DNA of 13,386 nt from Halobacteria archaeon (GCA_029932715.1 JAOZPO010000019.1:1-13386), one strand, 5' to 3'; shown: positions 1 to 7,641, counted from the first letter of the stretch. Notes: generated by a model from the letters alone, not told the origin. Made by a program: numbers and translations.

Positions 1-473
1 TCAAGCACATTCTCAGGTTTATGATAAAATGCCGGTGATGCCGGCAGCATAAATGCTCCTGCCTTCTTTACTGTAACCATGTTCTGCAGATGGATAAGGC
101 TGAGGGGTGTCTCTCTCGGAACAACCACCAGCTTCCGACCTTCTTTTAAACATACCTCTGCAACCCTCGTTATTAGCGTAGTTGATATGCCAGAGGCGAT
201 ACAGCCCAGGGTCTTCATGCTGCAGGGTACTATCATTGCACCATTATAGCGCACAGACCCGCTGCTCAGTGCCACTGTGAGGTCTGAGTTATCATATACA
301 TGAGATGCCAGCGCATATACTTCATCGGGTTCATAATCCGTCTCTATTGATATTATCTGCTTAGCACTTGCGGATATAATAAGATGCGTTTCCGCTACAT
401 CTTTTAGCACTTCTAACAATCTGATGCCATACACCACGCCGCTCGCGCCCGTTATCCCTACTATTAGTTCCAT
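1..473 (-). CDS. ubiX: Flavin prenyltransferase UbiX (3' end cut off by the window edge)
   Basis: UbiX joins dimethylallyl phosphate to reduced FMN to make prenyl-FMN, the cofactor of UbiD-type decarboxylases; it is a soluble cytoplasmic flavoprotein. The visible 157 residues begin MELIVGITGASGVVYGIRLL, the family's N-terminal FMN-binding loop. Later come CSMKTLGCIASGIS, the helix TTLITRVAEVCLKEGRKL, and RETPLSLIHLQNM, all in the usual order. Family members are about 185-200 residues, so roughly 30-40 C-terminal residues lie beyond base 1. The ATG at 471-473 is the only sensible start, because the glycine-rich loop begins at residue 6. The gene lies 89 bp downstream of dph2 on the same strand, with its own AT-rich promoter-like stretch. 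No UbiD gene is visible. The family call is firm; the client decarboxylase is unknown. Confidence 0.93.
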   Translation of the reverse strand, partial: MELIVGITGASGVVYGIRLLEVLKDVAETHLIISASAKQIISIETDYEPDEVYALASHVYDNSDLTVALSSGSVRYNGAMIVPCSMKTLGCIASGISTTLITRVAEVCLKEGRKLVVVPRETPLSLIHLQNMVTVKKAGAFMLPASPAFYHKPENVL

Positions 474-562
474 GTGTACCTAAATAATGTATAATATCAT
501 ATATGAGATGTTTTTTGTGCTCTTTCTGGATCTTTTGGATTGCTCGTAGCGGAGAATAGGGC
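474..562 (-). promoter_or_regulatory. dph2-ubiX spacer with a candidate TATA region for ubiX
   Basis: Read on the minus strand, bases about 503-481 form an AT-rich run (ATGATATTATACATTATT), 10-30 bp before the ubiX ATG. This matches where an archaeal TATA box would sit for a short-leader or leaderless mRNA. No clear Shine-Dalgarno sequence precedes the ATG, and I see no strong terminator hairpin after dph2. Read-through from dph2 therefore remains possible. Confidence 0.35.
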
Positions 563-1546
563 TTAAAAAATATCGCCCCAATCCCGTTCACCAAGAACAA
601 CCTCAAACTCCTCAGCAGAAAGAACACTTAACTTATCAAAATCCTCCGCCAACCGTGGACATGCAGTATTTACGTATGCGTCCACCTTAAAGCCAAGCAA
701 ACTTACCTCTGTTATGTCGTCCATAGCGATTAAAAAAGCATTTAGCCCTTTAGCATCCGCTTTCCTGCACACAGAAATCGCCTTGTCAAGATTAAACTGC
801 CCGCTCTTCGTACTCATGATTATCCCAAACGACTTCGCATCTAACGTACGTGCTATCGCGAGATACCGCTTCTTCCTCTGCTCTTCTGCTTCGACTATGC
901 TTATCTGCATGCTAAACGGATCAGCAGCAATTACACGCTTTCCTGTGTACAAAGCGATTCCCACCGGATGAAAAGTTCCGCTGCCCACAAACATAATCTC
1001 GTCACAGGGCACCCTTGCGGACGAGAATTCACAGCCCAATACCTGCCCCGCGTATTTTAAGCCCCTGGATTTGCCTACTAATGCGTCCTTTCCCATACGA
1101 GCAAGCACCTTCTTCGCTTCTTCTAATCTATGTACATGCTGCACAGTCGTTACTAACCCGATTCTCGCACCCGTTATCTCGACTGCTGCTTTCTCCACCA
1201 CTGGTTTCACATCAACGCTGCTTCTGAGTTCTATGAAAAAGAGCTTTCTCTTATTTTTTCCTTTTACCACAGGTTCTCTTTTGTAAAAAGGGAAAGTCTC
1301 CGTGTGCCCGAAATGGAAAAGTAAATCCACTTCTCGCTCCAGTTTCTCGTCTATATCGCATGCACCATAGCACGAATGCCCGGAGATTATCACTTCCGCT
1401 CCGGTCGCATGGTAAAGCTCCAGGGCGATCTCCGTAGCTACTCTTTTGAGCCCTTCAGGGAGTTGTAGCCCGATTGTTGTTGCCGCGCTCTCTTTTATAC
1501 GCTCCTTTATACGCTCTAATTCAAACTCGTATGGATAATCATTCAT
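563..1546 (-). CDS. dph2: Diphthamide synthase Dph2 (2-(3-amino-3-carboxypropyl)histidine synthase)
   Basis: Dph2 makes the first step of diphthamide, transferring the 3-amino-3-carboxypropyl group of S-adenosylmethionine to a histidine of elongation factor 2. It uses an unusual 4Fe-4S cluster and acts as a homodimer in archaea. The 327-residue product is of normal archaeal length. The three cluster cysteines of the family are visible: Cys59 in GHSCYGACD, Cys172 in VLGCEFSSA and Cys296 in NTACPRLAEDF, one per repeated domain. Other hallmarks are GLQLPEGLKR near residue 26 and VGSGTFHPVGIAL near 187. The ATG at 1544-1546 is preferred because it puts the first cluster cysteine at residue 59, as I recall for the Pyrococcus horikoshii enzyme. 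An in-frame ATG at 1571-1573 would add nine residues. The gene ends in TAA and is divergent from the thioredoxin-fold gene. Confidence 0.95.
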   Translation of the reverse strand: MNDYPYEFELERIKERIKESAATTIGLQLPEGLKRVATEIALELYHATGAEVIISGHSCYGACDIDEKLEREVDLLFHFGHTETFPFYKREPVVKGKNKRKLFFIELRSSVDVKPVVEKAAVEITGARIGLVTTVQHVHRLEEAKKVLARMGKDALVGKSRGLKYAGQVLGCEFSSARVPCDEIMFVGSGTFHPVGIALYTGKRVIAADPFSMQISIVEAEEQRKKRYLAIARTLDAKSFGIIMSTKSGQFNLDKAISVCRKADAKGLNAFLIAMDDITEVSLLGFKVDAYVNTACPRLAEDFDKLSVLSAEEFEVVLGERDWGDIF

Positions 1547-1600
1547 AAGGATACGAAAGGTTTTTATACCCATAAAATGTGATTTGTTAAAAGATGTGAG
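1547..1600. promoter_or_regulatory. Divergent promoter region between dph2 and the thioredoxin-fold gene
   Basis: The 54-bp spacer holds TTTTTATAC at 1561-1569 on the plus strand, about 32-40 bp before the ATG at 1601. The same bases read on the minus strand give TTTTATGGGTATAAAAACC, about 16-32 bp before the dph2 ATG at 1546. One AT block may therefore serve both genes, each with a very short leader. The box assignment comes from position and composition only. Confidence 0.45.
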
Positions 1601-2443
1601 ATGCCGGGAGAAGATAAAAGTGAAGGTGCAGGAATGAAGGAGATAATTGGCGTTTTCGCTATTGGTTTGATAGTGGGTATTGCAATAGCGGTAGCACTCG
1701 GGGCGTTTGTTCCCCCGCAATCTCAGAGTATTAGTACGGCAAATGAGTTAAAACCTGAAATGGCAGGGCAGAATGCGGTTGCTTTTTTCACTGATTATTT
1801 CAACTATTTCGTTGCGCCGGGTGTTGGTGTTGATGTTGAGTTGATAAATACAACAGAGGTAGAGAGTGCGAACCTGTATAAAATTGCGCTTAATGCGTCT
1901 GCAAGAGGAACCTCACAGGTGGCAGTAGCATATATGACAAAAGACGGGGAAATGATATTCCCGCAAGGAATTGAGATAGAAGATTTTAAAGAGACGGTGG
2001 AGCAGCAGAAGAAGGAAGCGGAAAAGCGTGCACAAGCGCAGCAGCAGAATGTAACAATCGGCAATTTCTTCGTAAGTGATGATGGCGAAATATGCATAGA
2101 GAACGGAAAACCAATTGTCTATTTCTTTGGTTCCAATGCCTGCGGACATTGCAAATGGGAGCATCCTGTAATAGTAAACGTAACATCAAACTTTGAGGGG
2201 TATATCTCTTTCCACGATAATATGAACTCTAACAAAGATAGTGAAATATTTTCTAAATACAGCACTGGTGGCGTGCCGGCATTAGTAATTGGCTGCAAGT
2301 ATTATCGCGTTGGCTCTGGTGCAGTTATGGGCAAAGAGCAGGAAGCGAAAGTGTTAACCGCACTTATTTGTGAGTTGACAGACAACAAACCCGCAGATGT
2401 TTGCTCCAATCCGGAAATAGAAGCGTTATTAGCACAACTGTGA
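1601..2443 (+). CDS. Membrane-anchored thioredoxin-fold protein with a CGHC active site
   Basis: The 280-residue product has a short charged N-terminus, one hydrophobic helix at about residues 14-36 (signal anchor), an outer linker domain at about 45-130, a glutamine- and lysine-rich helix at about 131-150, and a thioredoxin-like domain at about 155-275. The domain has a CxxC active site, CGHC, at 181-184 after PIVYFFGSNA, and the cis-proline loop GGVPALV with Pro226. Further cysteines at 165, 232, 257 and 268 could form structural disulfides. The layout predicts a thiol-disulfide oxidoreductase or isomerase facing outside the membrane; the substrate is unknown. The start may instead be the ATG at 1634 (residue 12), which has AAGGTG about six bases upstream; both starts keep the anchor helix. 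The gene converges on the KITE-like gene with a 25-bp gap. The fold is fairly sure, the role is not. Confidence 0.85.
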   Translation: MPGEDKSEGAGMKEIIGVFAIGLIVGIAIAVALGAFVPPQSQSISTANELKPEMAGQNAVAFFTDYFNYFVAPGVGVDVELINTTEVESANLYKIALNASARGTSQVAVAYMTKDGEMIFPQGIEIEDFKETVEQQKKEAEKRAQAQQQNVTIGNFFVSDDGEICIENGKPIVYFFGSNACGHCKWEHPVIVNVTSNFEGYISFHDNMNSNKDSEIFSKYSTGGVPALVIGCKYYRVGSGAVMGKEQEAKVLTALICELTDNKPADVCSNPEIEALLAQL

Positions 2444-2468
2444 CAAGTAGAGATAGTACCGTGCAATT

Positions 2469-2984
2469 TCACGCACTCAGAATCAAATCCAGTAGCGTTT
2501 TCCTGTCCACCTCCGCTCGTGTCCTCCATCCGATAAACAGCACCTTATCCTCCTCGCCCAGATACCCCTGCTTGATATAGCGGTCCAGGGCGAACAAGAC
2601 TCTATGCTTAGGGAACTTTGCACATAAAAACTCCTCTACCGATTTCCGCGACACTTTACCCTGCTTCGTGATGATATAGGCTAAAGTAGCAGATAGCATT
2701 GCGATTTCGTCTATACGTGCACCGGAAGCCTTCTCTGTTAGATTGTCTTTAAGCACAATAATATATCTGTCGCTCCTCTCTTTCCCTTCTGTTAAACGTT
2801 TCACTTCCATGCCCAGCTTCTCGAGACTCGAATTCAATACCTCTATTACATCTATGTAATCATCTCCCACTGCTTTCTTGAGTTCCCAACCTTTAACACC
2901 GGGAATTCTATGCTGTCGGAAGAATAATAGTTGGGCTGCCCTCTTCACTTTCCGTTCTGCTCTCGCTTTTGACTCCTCTTCCAT
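2469..2984 (-). CDS. Tandem winged-helix protein, MAGE/Nse3-like (candidate KITE subunit of an SMC complex)
   Basis: The 171-residue product looks like two winged-helix domains, at about residues 12-80 and 90-165. The second reads like the C-terminal part of MAGE homology domains. AYIITKQGKVSRKSVEEFL has the pattern of the MAGE helix ending in a polar-E-x-V-x-x-FL motif. RYIKQGYLGEED matches the following wing strand, and LFIGWRTRAEVDRKTLLDLI matches the F-L-W-G-P-R-A-x-x-E-T motif and closing helix. MAGE/Nse3 proteins belong to the KITE family (with ScpB and MukE), which binds kleisins. I infer a similar role here from this resemblance and from the upstream gene, whose coding sequence overlaps this one by 40 bp. 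The ATG at 2984 has GAGG about ten bases before it; a TTG at 2993 is an alternative. No RING domain is present. It could also be another type of winged-helix DNA-binding protein. Confidence 0.6.
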   Translation of the reverse strand: MEEESKARAERKVKRAAQLLFFRQHRIPGVKGWELKKAVGDDYIDVIEVLNSSLEKLGMEVKRLTEGKERSDRYIIVLKDNLTEKASGARIDEIAMLSATLAYIITKQGKVSRKSVEEFLCAKFPKHRVLFALDRYIKQGYLGEEDKVLFIGWRTRAEVDRKTLLDLILSA

Positions 2985-3727
2985 CCTAACCAATCCTCAT
3001 GACTTATCCCAATTGCAATAGACCTGACTTCTCCTGCTCTGGCATCGCTCGGGTAAATAAAAACCGTATCCTCTAATGGGTCTATATCAAGCCCTGCTTT
3101 CGCTTCGCTTACCAGATAACTCGTAAGATACGCCCGCCTTATACTCTCTTCAAATTCCGTGCTATAAATAAAATCATGATATTCCGTCCTACCCAGTGCC
3201 TCAAGCTCTTTTAAAATCGCTTTTAGTGCTTTGTCGAACTCAGCCCGGGATAATATGCTCATATCTATCAAATCCTGTATCTCGAACGCAGATTCCTCTG
3301 CTGTTAAGGCAGCGGGGAAATCATCATCCCGTTCATTGAATGGTAATAGCGCGTTCCAGTAATCCAGCCCCTGCTTCAACCGCTTTGGTGTGAGCCGATC
3401 CAGAGCTATAACCGGATGCCAGGATTGAAAAAATGCGTCCGCTAACTGTTCTGGCTCCAGCAGCTTTAGTTTTAGTTCTATCAAAACCGGGTCTATATAG
3501 AACGAAGAAGAGCGATCCTGTATCCATTTAGCCTGTAGTTCTATTATCTTTGTCAGTTCGGAAATCGCATCTGCATCCAGAAGAAGCTCGTCCCTGCTCT
3601 TCCAGGTCTTAAGATACTGATTCAGCGTTTCTATGAACTTTTTTACATTCAAATCGAAAGGGTTTGTGCTCTCCTTTTGTATAGTTTTGCAAAAGTTTAT
3701 CTGCCGTAGCAGCTTCTCTGGTCTCAT
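2945..3727 (-). CDS. Possible kleisin-like (ScpA-like) protein
   Basis: I do not recognise this 260-residue protein with certainty. Residues 22-71 look like a kleisin N-terminal region: NPFDLNVKKFIETLNQYL recalls the N/D-P-W/F-D-I-x-I motif and helix of archaeal ScpA proteins. It is followed by LLDADAISELTKIIELQAKW, which has the spacing of the second helix that packs on an SMC neck. The middle (about 110-180) is charged and helical. The end (about 185-250) has a mixed pattern, FEESIRRAYLTSYLV then short strands, and I cannot identify a C-terminal winged helix. The ATG at 3725-3727 is preceded by an AT-rich run and no Shine-Dalgarno sequence. The gene lies 47 bp after the WYL-domain gene, and its end overlaps the start of the KITE-like gene, so coupled translation is likely. 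Being next to a candidate KITE protein is the best support for the kleisin idea. Confidence 0.45.
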   Translation of the reverse strand: MRPEKLLRQINFCKTIQKESTNPFDLNVKKFIETLNQYLKTWKSRDELLLDADAISELTKIIELQAKWIQDRSSSFYIDPVLIELKLKLLEPEQLADAFFQSWHPVIALDRLTPKRLKQGLDYWNALLPFNERDDDFPAALTAEESAFEIQDLIDMSILSRAEFDKALKAILKELEALGRTEYHDFIYSTEFEESIRRAYLTSYLVSEAKAGLDIDPLEDTVFIYPSDARAGEVRSIAIGISHEDWLGWKRSQKREQNGK

Positions 3728-3774
3728 TTACTTTGGTTCAAGGTAACAAATAACAATAAAAAAGATCAATCCCG

Positions 3775-5772
3775 CTATGATAAAACAAGTTCTGGGCCTT
3801 CCAGCATCTCCACCTCTTTTATCTTATCCAGCAGGAACACCCTCTTCTTATTCCTCAATCCACAATACCCCTCTACATATCTTTCGCCCAGGTCATAAGG
3901 TTGAATTACCTGTTCCGTCTCTCTAAAACCTTCTGATAGATATACCAGCTTTATCCACTTATCCGCATCTATCGCCTCTTCTATTAATTCCTTCGTACGC
4001 CGCTGCGATTTCCCCTTCTCGCCCTTCTCCTGTACAAAATCTTTTGGAAAGATACCTTTTCTTTTAAGTGCGTTACGGCATTTATCTATATTAGCGTCTT
4101 CGATCAAGAATATCCGTTCAGACGGCTTACTTTTTACATATCTCTTTATCGTGGTTCCGACCTCCGCAGCCGTTATTGTGTCCACAGCTTCTAAAAATAG
4201 CCCTTCTTCCTCCTTTATCAAGTCGGACAGTACACCTTTTTTAGTCGTTATTACAGAAGAGTCGGAAATCTCCCTTATTACTTGCTCTCTTATCTTCTCT
4301 TTTAGCACACGCATCAACTCCGGGTCTGCCTCCAAGAAGACTCCCTTTTTCAATTCGACCTTACCATACGACTCGCTCCATTCTTTCATGCTGTATAGTA
4401 CATTCTGGGGTATTTCCACCTTTGCATTGCTCTTAAGAAGTTCGATTATCATATCTGCGTCCATACCACTATCTATCGCAGTCAAGAACGATCTTTTTGT
4501 GAGCATGAAGATATGTACTTTATCCGCGGTTTTCATTTCCGAGATACGGGTTAGCAGAAATAGTACGTCTTCCGGTGTCTCAGGAAGCGCAATTATCTCA
4601 AAATTCGGCTGCAGAATGAGCCCCCTCATTCGCTCTTCCGGTTTGGATTGTATGCCAAAAAAGGCGGGTTTCAGGAGGAATGCGTACTTAAACTTGCCAT
4701 CCTCTATGCCTTGCCTTTTACCCTCTTCTAAAAGCCCTAACAGTCGTAAATGCGAGAATATTTTTGCCATGCTCCTCTGATTCACCGCGAACCAATCTCG
4801 TGACCGTTCCTGGAATAAAGCATTCCCGACACATTTGTAGAATAAGTAACGGTCGTACCAGACGTCAGCATCCAACCGTTTCAGTTCTTTCAGTATCATC
4901 TGGTCTAACCGGTCATAATTGCTCGATAGTGCATCAAGTATAATCATCACCCTCTTTTCTCTGCTCTGCATCAAGAACTCTTCCACTTTATCCGTAGCTA
5001 TTAGCATAGGTTTAGCTGCTATATATGTCTCTCTAATTAGTTCCAGGTCTTTGCAGATAGCGGACAGAAGTGCAAGTCTACTTCGTGTCTTTACATCAAG
5101 CAAACCAATAATTTTATCCATGGTTCGCTTTGGTATTTCACGGAGAGAAGGCGTTAATGTAATGCCATCCGCTACATAAGAAAGAAACAGGAAGAGGTCG
5201 TCGAGAAGCGTATATCCTTCCGAACTCCGCTCTTTTATCGTCTCTTCTTCCTCTGGGCTTATCGCGGGATTTGGTTTTGAAGTGAACTCGGCATTTATCG
5301 CTTCTCTGAACTCACTGGGAACCACATAAACCATGGGACCCGAAGTTCCGTATTTACGTACACGCACGAGTAAAAGCCGCCCCAGAATGCCTTTTGCCTT
5401 TAACTCCGCCGTCCTGGGATAATACGAAAAGAAATCATAAGAGAATACATTATAGGGATATACACCGAGTTCTGATTCGTTTATATCCCACATAAAGAGG
5501 TTAAAAACCTCTAAAATCCAGTTGTTTAGTGCAAAAACGCCTAAAATCTGCTTCTCTCTATCGGATAGTTGACTAATAACGTTCTTTATCCTGCCTTTAT
5601 CGCGTATACTCGCTGCAACAAAGTTAACTAATGCTTTTTTACTCCTGGCTTTACTGTTCTTCAGGCGTCTGCCACTGTCACCGCTATCGAGCTGCCACAG
5701 GGAAGCAAAGCGCATTATATCGTCAATATTAAGTTTTCCCAGCCTTTCCTCCAGTTCTATCTTGCGTTTCAT
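3775..5772 (-). CDS. XPB-partner-like protein: winged helices, XPB-N-terminal (Helicase_C_3-like) domain and WYL-like C-terminus
   Basis: The 665-residue product is predicted to be cytosolic. Residues about 5-160 and 185-375 are helical with winged-helix character. Residues about 384-490 (GLILQPNFEIIALPETPEDV onward) match the DNA-binding domain at the N-terminus of XPB-type helicases. The same domain is at the start of the XPB protein encoded divergently: both have K/H, S, GM, II..L, VP/IP-x-NV, YG-K/R and VL/FL-x-x-D in order. Residues about 594-655 resemble a WYL domain (WIKLVYLSEGF, then VIQPYDLGERYVEGYCGLR and RVFLLDKIKEVEML), a ligand- or nucleic-acid-sensing fold. Actinobacteria keep a similar 'helicase-associated' protein beside XPB. 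TFIIH p52 also pairs with XPB through a related clutch domain. I infer a regulator or DNA-loading partner of XPB. The ATG at 5770-5772 has an AT-rich block at about 5785-5795. The gene stops at TAG with an in-frame TGA two codons later. Confidence 0.75.
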   Translation of the reverse strand: MKRKIELEERLGKLNIDDIMRFASLWQLDSGDSGRRLKNSKARSKKALVNFVAASIRDKGRIKNVISQLSDREKQILGVFALNNWILEVFNLFMWDINESELGVYPYNVFSYDFFSYYPRTAELKAKGILGRLLLVRVRKYGTSGPMVYVVPSEFREAINAEFTSKPNPAISPEEEETIKERSSEGYTLLDDLFLFLSYVADGITLTPSLREIPKRTMDKIIGLLDVKTRSRLALLSAICKDLELIRETYIAAKPMLIATDKVEEFLMQSREKRVMIILDALSSNYDRLDQMILKELKRLDADVWYDRYLFYKCVGNALFQERSRDWFAVNQRSMAKIFSHLRLLGLLEEGKRQGIEDGKFKYAFLLKPAFFGIQSKPEERMRGLILQPNFEIIALPETPEDVLFLLTRISEMKTADKVHIFMLTKRSFLTAIDSGMDADMIIELLKSNAKVEIPQNVLYSMKEWSESYGKVELKKGVFLEADPELMRVLKEKIREQVIREISDSSVITTKKGVLSDLIKEEEGLFLEAVDTITAAEVGTTIKRYVKSKPSERIFLIEDANIDKCRNALKRKGIFPKDFVQEKGEKGKSQRRTKELIEEAIDADKWIKLVYLSEGFRETEQVIQPYDLGERYVEGYCGLRNKKRVFLLDKIKEVEMLEGPELVLS

Positions 5773-5855
5773 TATACCGCTTATCTCTTAAAGTTTTACC
5801 GTTCCCTGTGCTCTCTGCGAGCTCCGCGATAAACAGGTACTGGTTAGCATTGCAA

Positions 5856-5863
5856 TATAAATA
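5856..5863 (+). promoter_or_regulatory. TATA box of the XPB helicase gene
   Basis: TATAAATA lies 31-38 bp before the chosen ATG at 5895, which predicts a transcript with a leader of about ten bases. It is the clearest TATA box in the 122-bp divergent spacer and supports the ATG at 5895 over longer open-frame starts upstream. For the minus-strand partner gene, the best candidate is the weaker CTTTAAGAG on the minus strand near 5787-5795. Confidence 0.6.
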
Positions 5864-5894
5864 CATTTATCTCTTCGTTAAAATATATACAACT

Positions 5895-7601
5895 ATGGCA
5901 GAACGTGACGATAACCCACTGATTGTACAAGGTGACAAGACGATACTGTTAGAGGTGGACAATCCGAGATATGAAGATGCCCGGGATGCAATAATCCGGT
6001 TCGCCGAGCTGATAAAAAGCCCTGAGCACGTCCATACGTATAAAATAACCAATCTTTCGCTCTGGAACGCAGCCGCTGCGGGTATGAATGTAGCACCAAT
6101 AATCTCGTCACTGGAATCATTTAGTAGATATGATGTTCCTGCGAACGTTATCACCGATATAGAGGATTACATATCGCGATATGGTAGATTAAAGCTGGAG
6201 AAGCGGGATGGTGATGTTGTGCTCCGGAGTGATGACGAGATATTGATGCAAGAAGTGATACGAAACAAGAAGATCCAGATATATCTTACAGATGAGCAGA
6301 TAGATGCCAGAACTGTGGTCGTGAAGTCAGGATCGAGAGGTTACATAAAGAAAGCGCTTACCGATATAGGGTTCCCAGCAGATGACCTCGTGGGCTACGT
6401 CAAGGGAGAATACCTGCCTTTCCATCTACGCGATACTACGCGAAGCGGATTGCCATTCTCTTTGCGTGAATATCAAATAGAAGCCATTGATTCGTTCTAT
6501 GCCGATGGTAGTGCAGCAGGCGGTAGTGGTGTGGTGGTACTGCCATGTGGTGCGGGTAAGACAATAGTGGGAATGGGAGTAATGGAGAAACTGGAGACGA
6601 ATACGCTTATTATTACTACCAGTACGGTGGCATCGCGACAGTGGCGGGCAGAGCTGCTGGATAAAATGGACATAGAAGAGGATGTAATAGGTGAATACGG
6701 AGGAGAGAGGAAAGAGATAAAGCCAATAACGATTGCAACTTATCAAATTCTTACTTACAGACCGCGGAAATCAGAAGACGAGACAAATTTCCCGCATTTC
6801 TATCTGTTTAACGAACGTAACTGGGGCTTGATTATCTATGACGAGGTGCATCTGCTTCCTGCACCTGTTTTCAGGGTGACTGCGGAGTTACAGGCAATGC
6901 GGCGGTTAGGGCTTACTGCTACTCTGATACGTGAGGATGGACGTGAGAAAGATGTATTCTCATTGATAGGCCCGAAGAAATACGATGCACTCTGGAAAGA
7001 GTTAGAGCAGCAGGGCTGGATAGCGGAAGCGGTTTGTAATGAGATAAGGCTGAAGATGGATGAAGAACAGAGATTGCAATATGCACTGGCAGCCGATAGG
7101 AACAAATACCGGATCGCAGCGGAGAACCCGCATAAGTACGCGTTGGCACGGCGGATAGTGGATTACCATCGTGAACGGGGCGATCGGATACTGGTAATAG
7201 GGACGTATCTGGACCAGTTGGAGCGTATGGCGAAGCTGTTAAATGCAAACCTATTGACGGGAAAGACGCCGAACAAGGAAAGGATGAAATTATATGACGA
7301 TTTCAGAAGCGGTGAACAGGATGTTATGGTGGTATCGAAGGTAGCGAATTTTGCCGTTGATCTGCCGGATGCGAATGTAGCGGTACAGATTTCGGGCACT
7401 TTCGGGTCGCGGCAGGAGGAGGCGCAGCGGCTTGGTAGGTTACTGCGACCGAAGGAGGACGGATCATCCGCATTCTTCTATACGCTTGTTAGTAAGGATA
7501 CGAAAGACCAGGATTTCGGGGCCAAGCGGCAGTTGTTCCTGACTGAGCAGGGTTATAAGTATGTGATAAGGGATGATTTTTTGGGTGATGTGGGGTGCTG
7601 A
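5895..7601 (+). CDS. XPB/Ssl2-family DNA helicase (superfamily 2)
   Basis: XPB proteins are ATP-driven 3'-5' DNA translocases that open DNA in nucleotide excision repair and, in eukaryotes, in transcription start. This 568-residue form has the compact prokaryotic layout. Residues about 8-110 form the N-terminal Helicase_C_3-like domain (LSLWNAAAAGM). A damage-recognition-like segment follows at about 120-185. Helicase domain 1 has Walker A PCGAGKT at 217-223, DEVH at 316-319, GLTATL near 339 and the XPB-specific RED motif at 346-348. A thumb-like insert follows at about 355-380, and helicase domain 2 has motif VI QRLGRLLRP at 511-519. All catalytic motifs look intact. The ATG at 5895 follows a TATA box, and the gene ends in TGA 51 bp before the ureohydrolase gene. 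Many archaea place the nuclease Bax1 beside XPB; here the neighbour is the divergent WYL-domain protein instead. Confidence 0.95.
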   Translation: MAERDDNPLIVQGDKTILLEVDNPRYEDARDAIIRFAELIKSPEHVHTYKITNLSLWNAAAAGMNVAPIISSLESFSRYDVPANVITDIEDYISRYGRLKLEKRDGDVVLRSDDEILMQEVIRNKKIQIYLTDEQIDARTVVVKSGSRGYIKKALTDIGFPADDLVGYVKGEYLPFHLRDTTRSGLPFSLREYQIEAIDSFYADGSAAGGSGVVVLPCGAGKTIVGMGVMEKLETNTLIITTSTVASRQWRAELLDKMDIEEDVIGEYGGERKEIKPITIATYQILTYRPRKSEDETNFPHFYLFNERNWGLIIYDEVHLLPAPVFRVTAELQAMRRLGLTATLIREDGREKDVFSLIGPKKYDALWKELEQQGWIAEAVCNEIRLKMDEEQRLQYALAADRNKYRIAAENPHKYALARRIVDYHRERGDRILVIGTYLDQLERMAKLLNANLLTGKTPNKERMKLYDDFRSGEQDVMVVSKVANFAVDLPDANVAVQISGTFGSRQEEAQRLGRLLRPKEDGSSAFFYTLVSKDTKDQDFGAKRQLFLTEQGYKYVIRDDFLGDVGC

Positions 7602-7641
7602 GATCACTGGGAAACTATTTATTGGACACAACCGATGTGAT

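Noticed and set aside
1547..1720. Longer N-terminus for Dph2
   Set aside because: It would run across the divergent promoter and into the thioredoxin-fold gene, and the extra residues do not resemble the family.
4151..4780. Plus-strand open frame of 209 codons opposite the WYL-partner gene
   Set aside because: It is serine- and isoleucine-rich, as expected for the reverse of a lysine/glutamate-rich gene, and has no recognisable domain.
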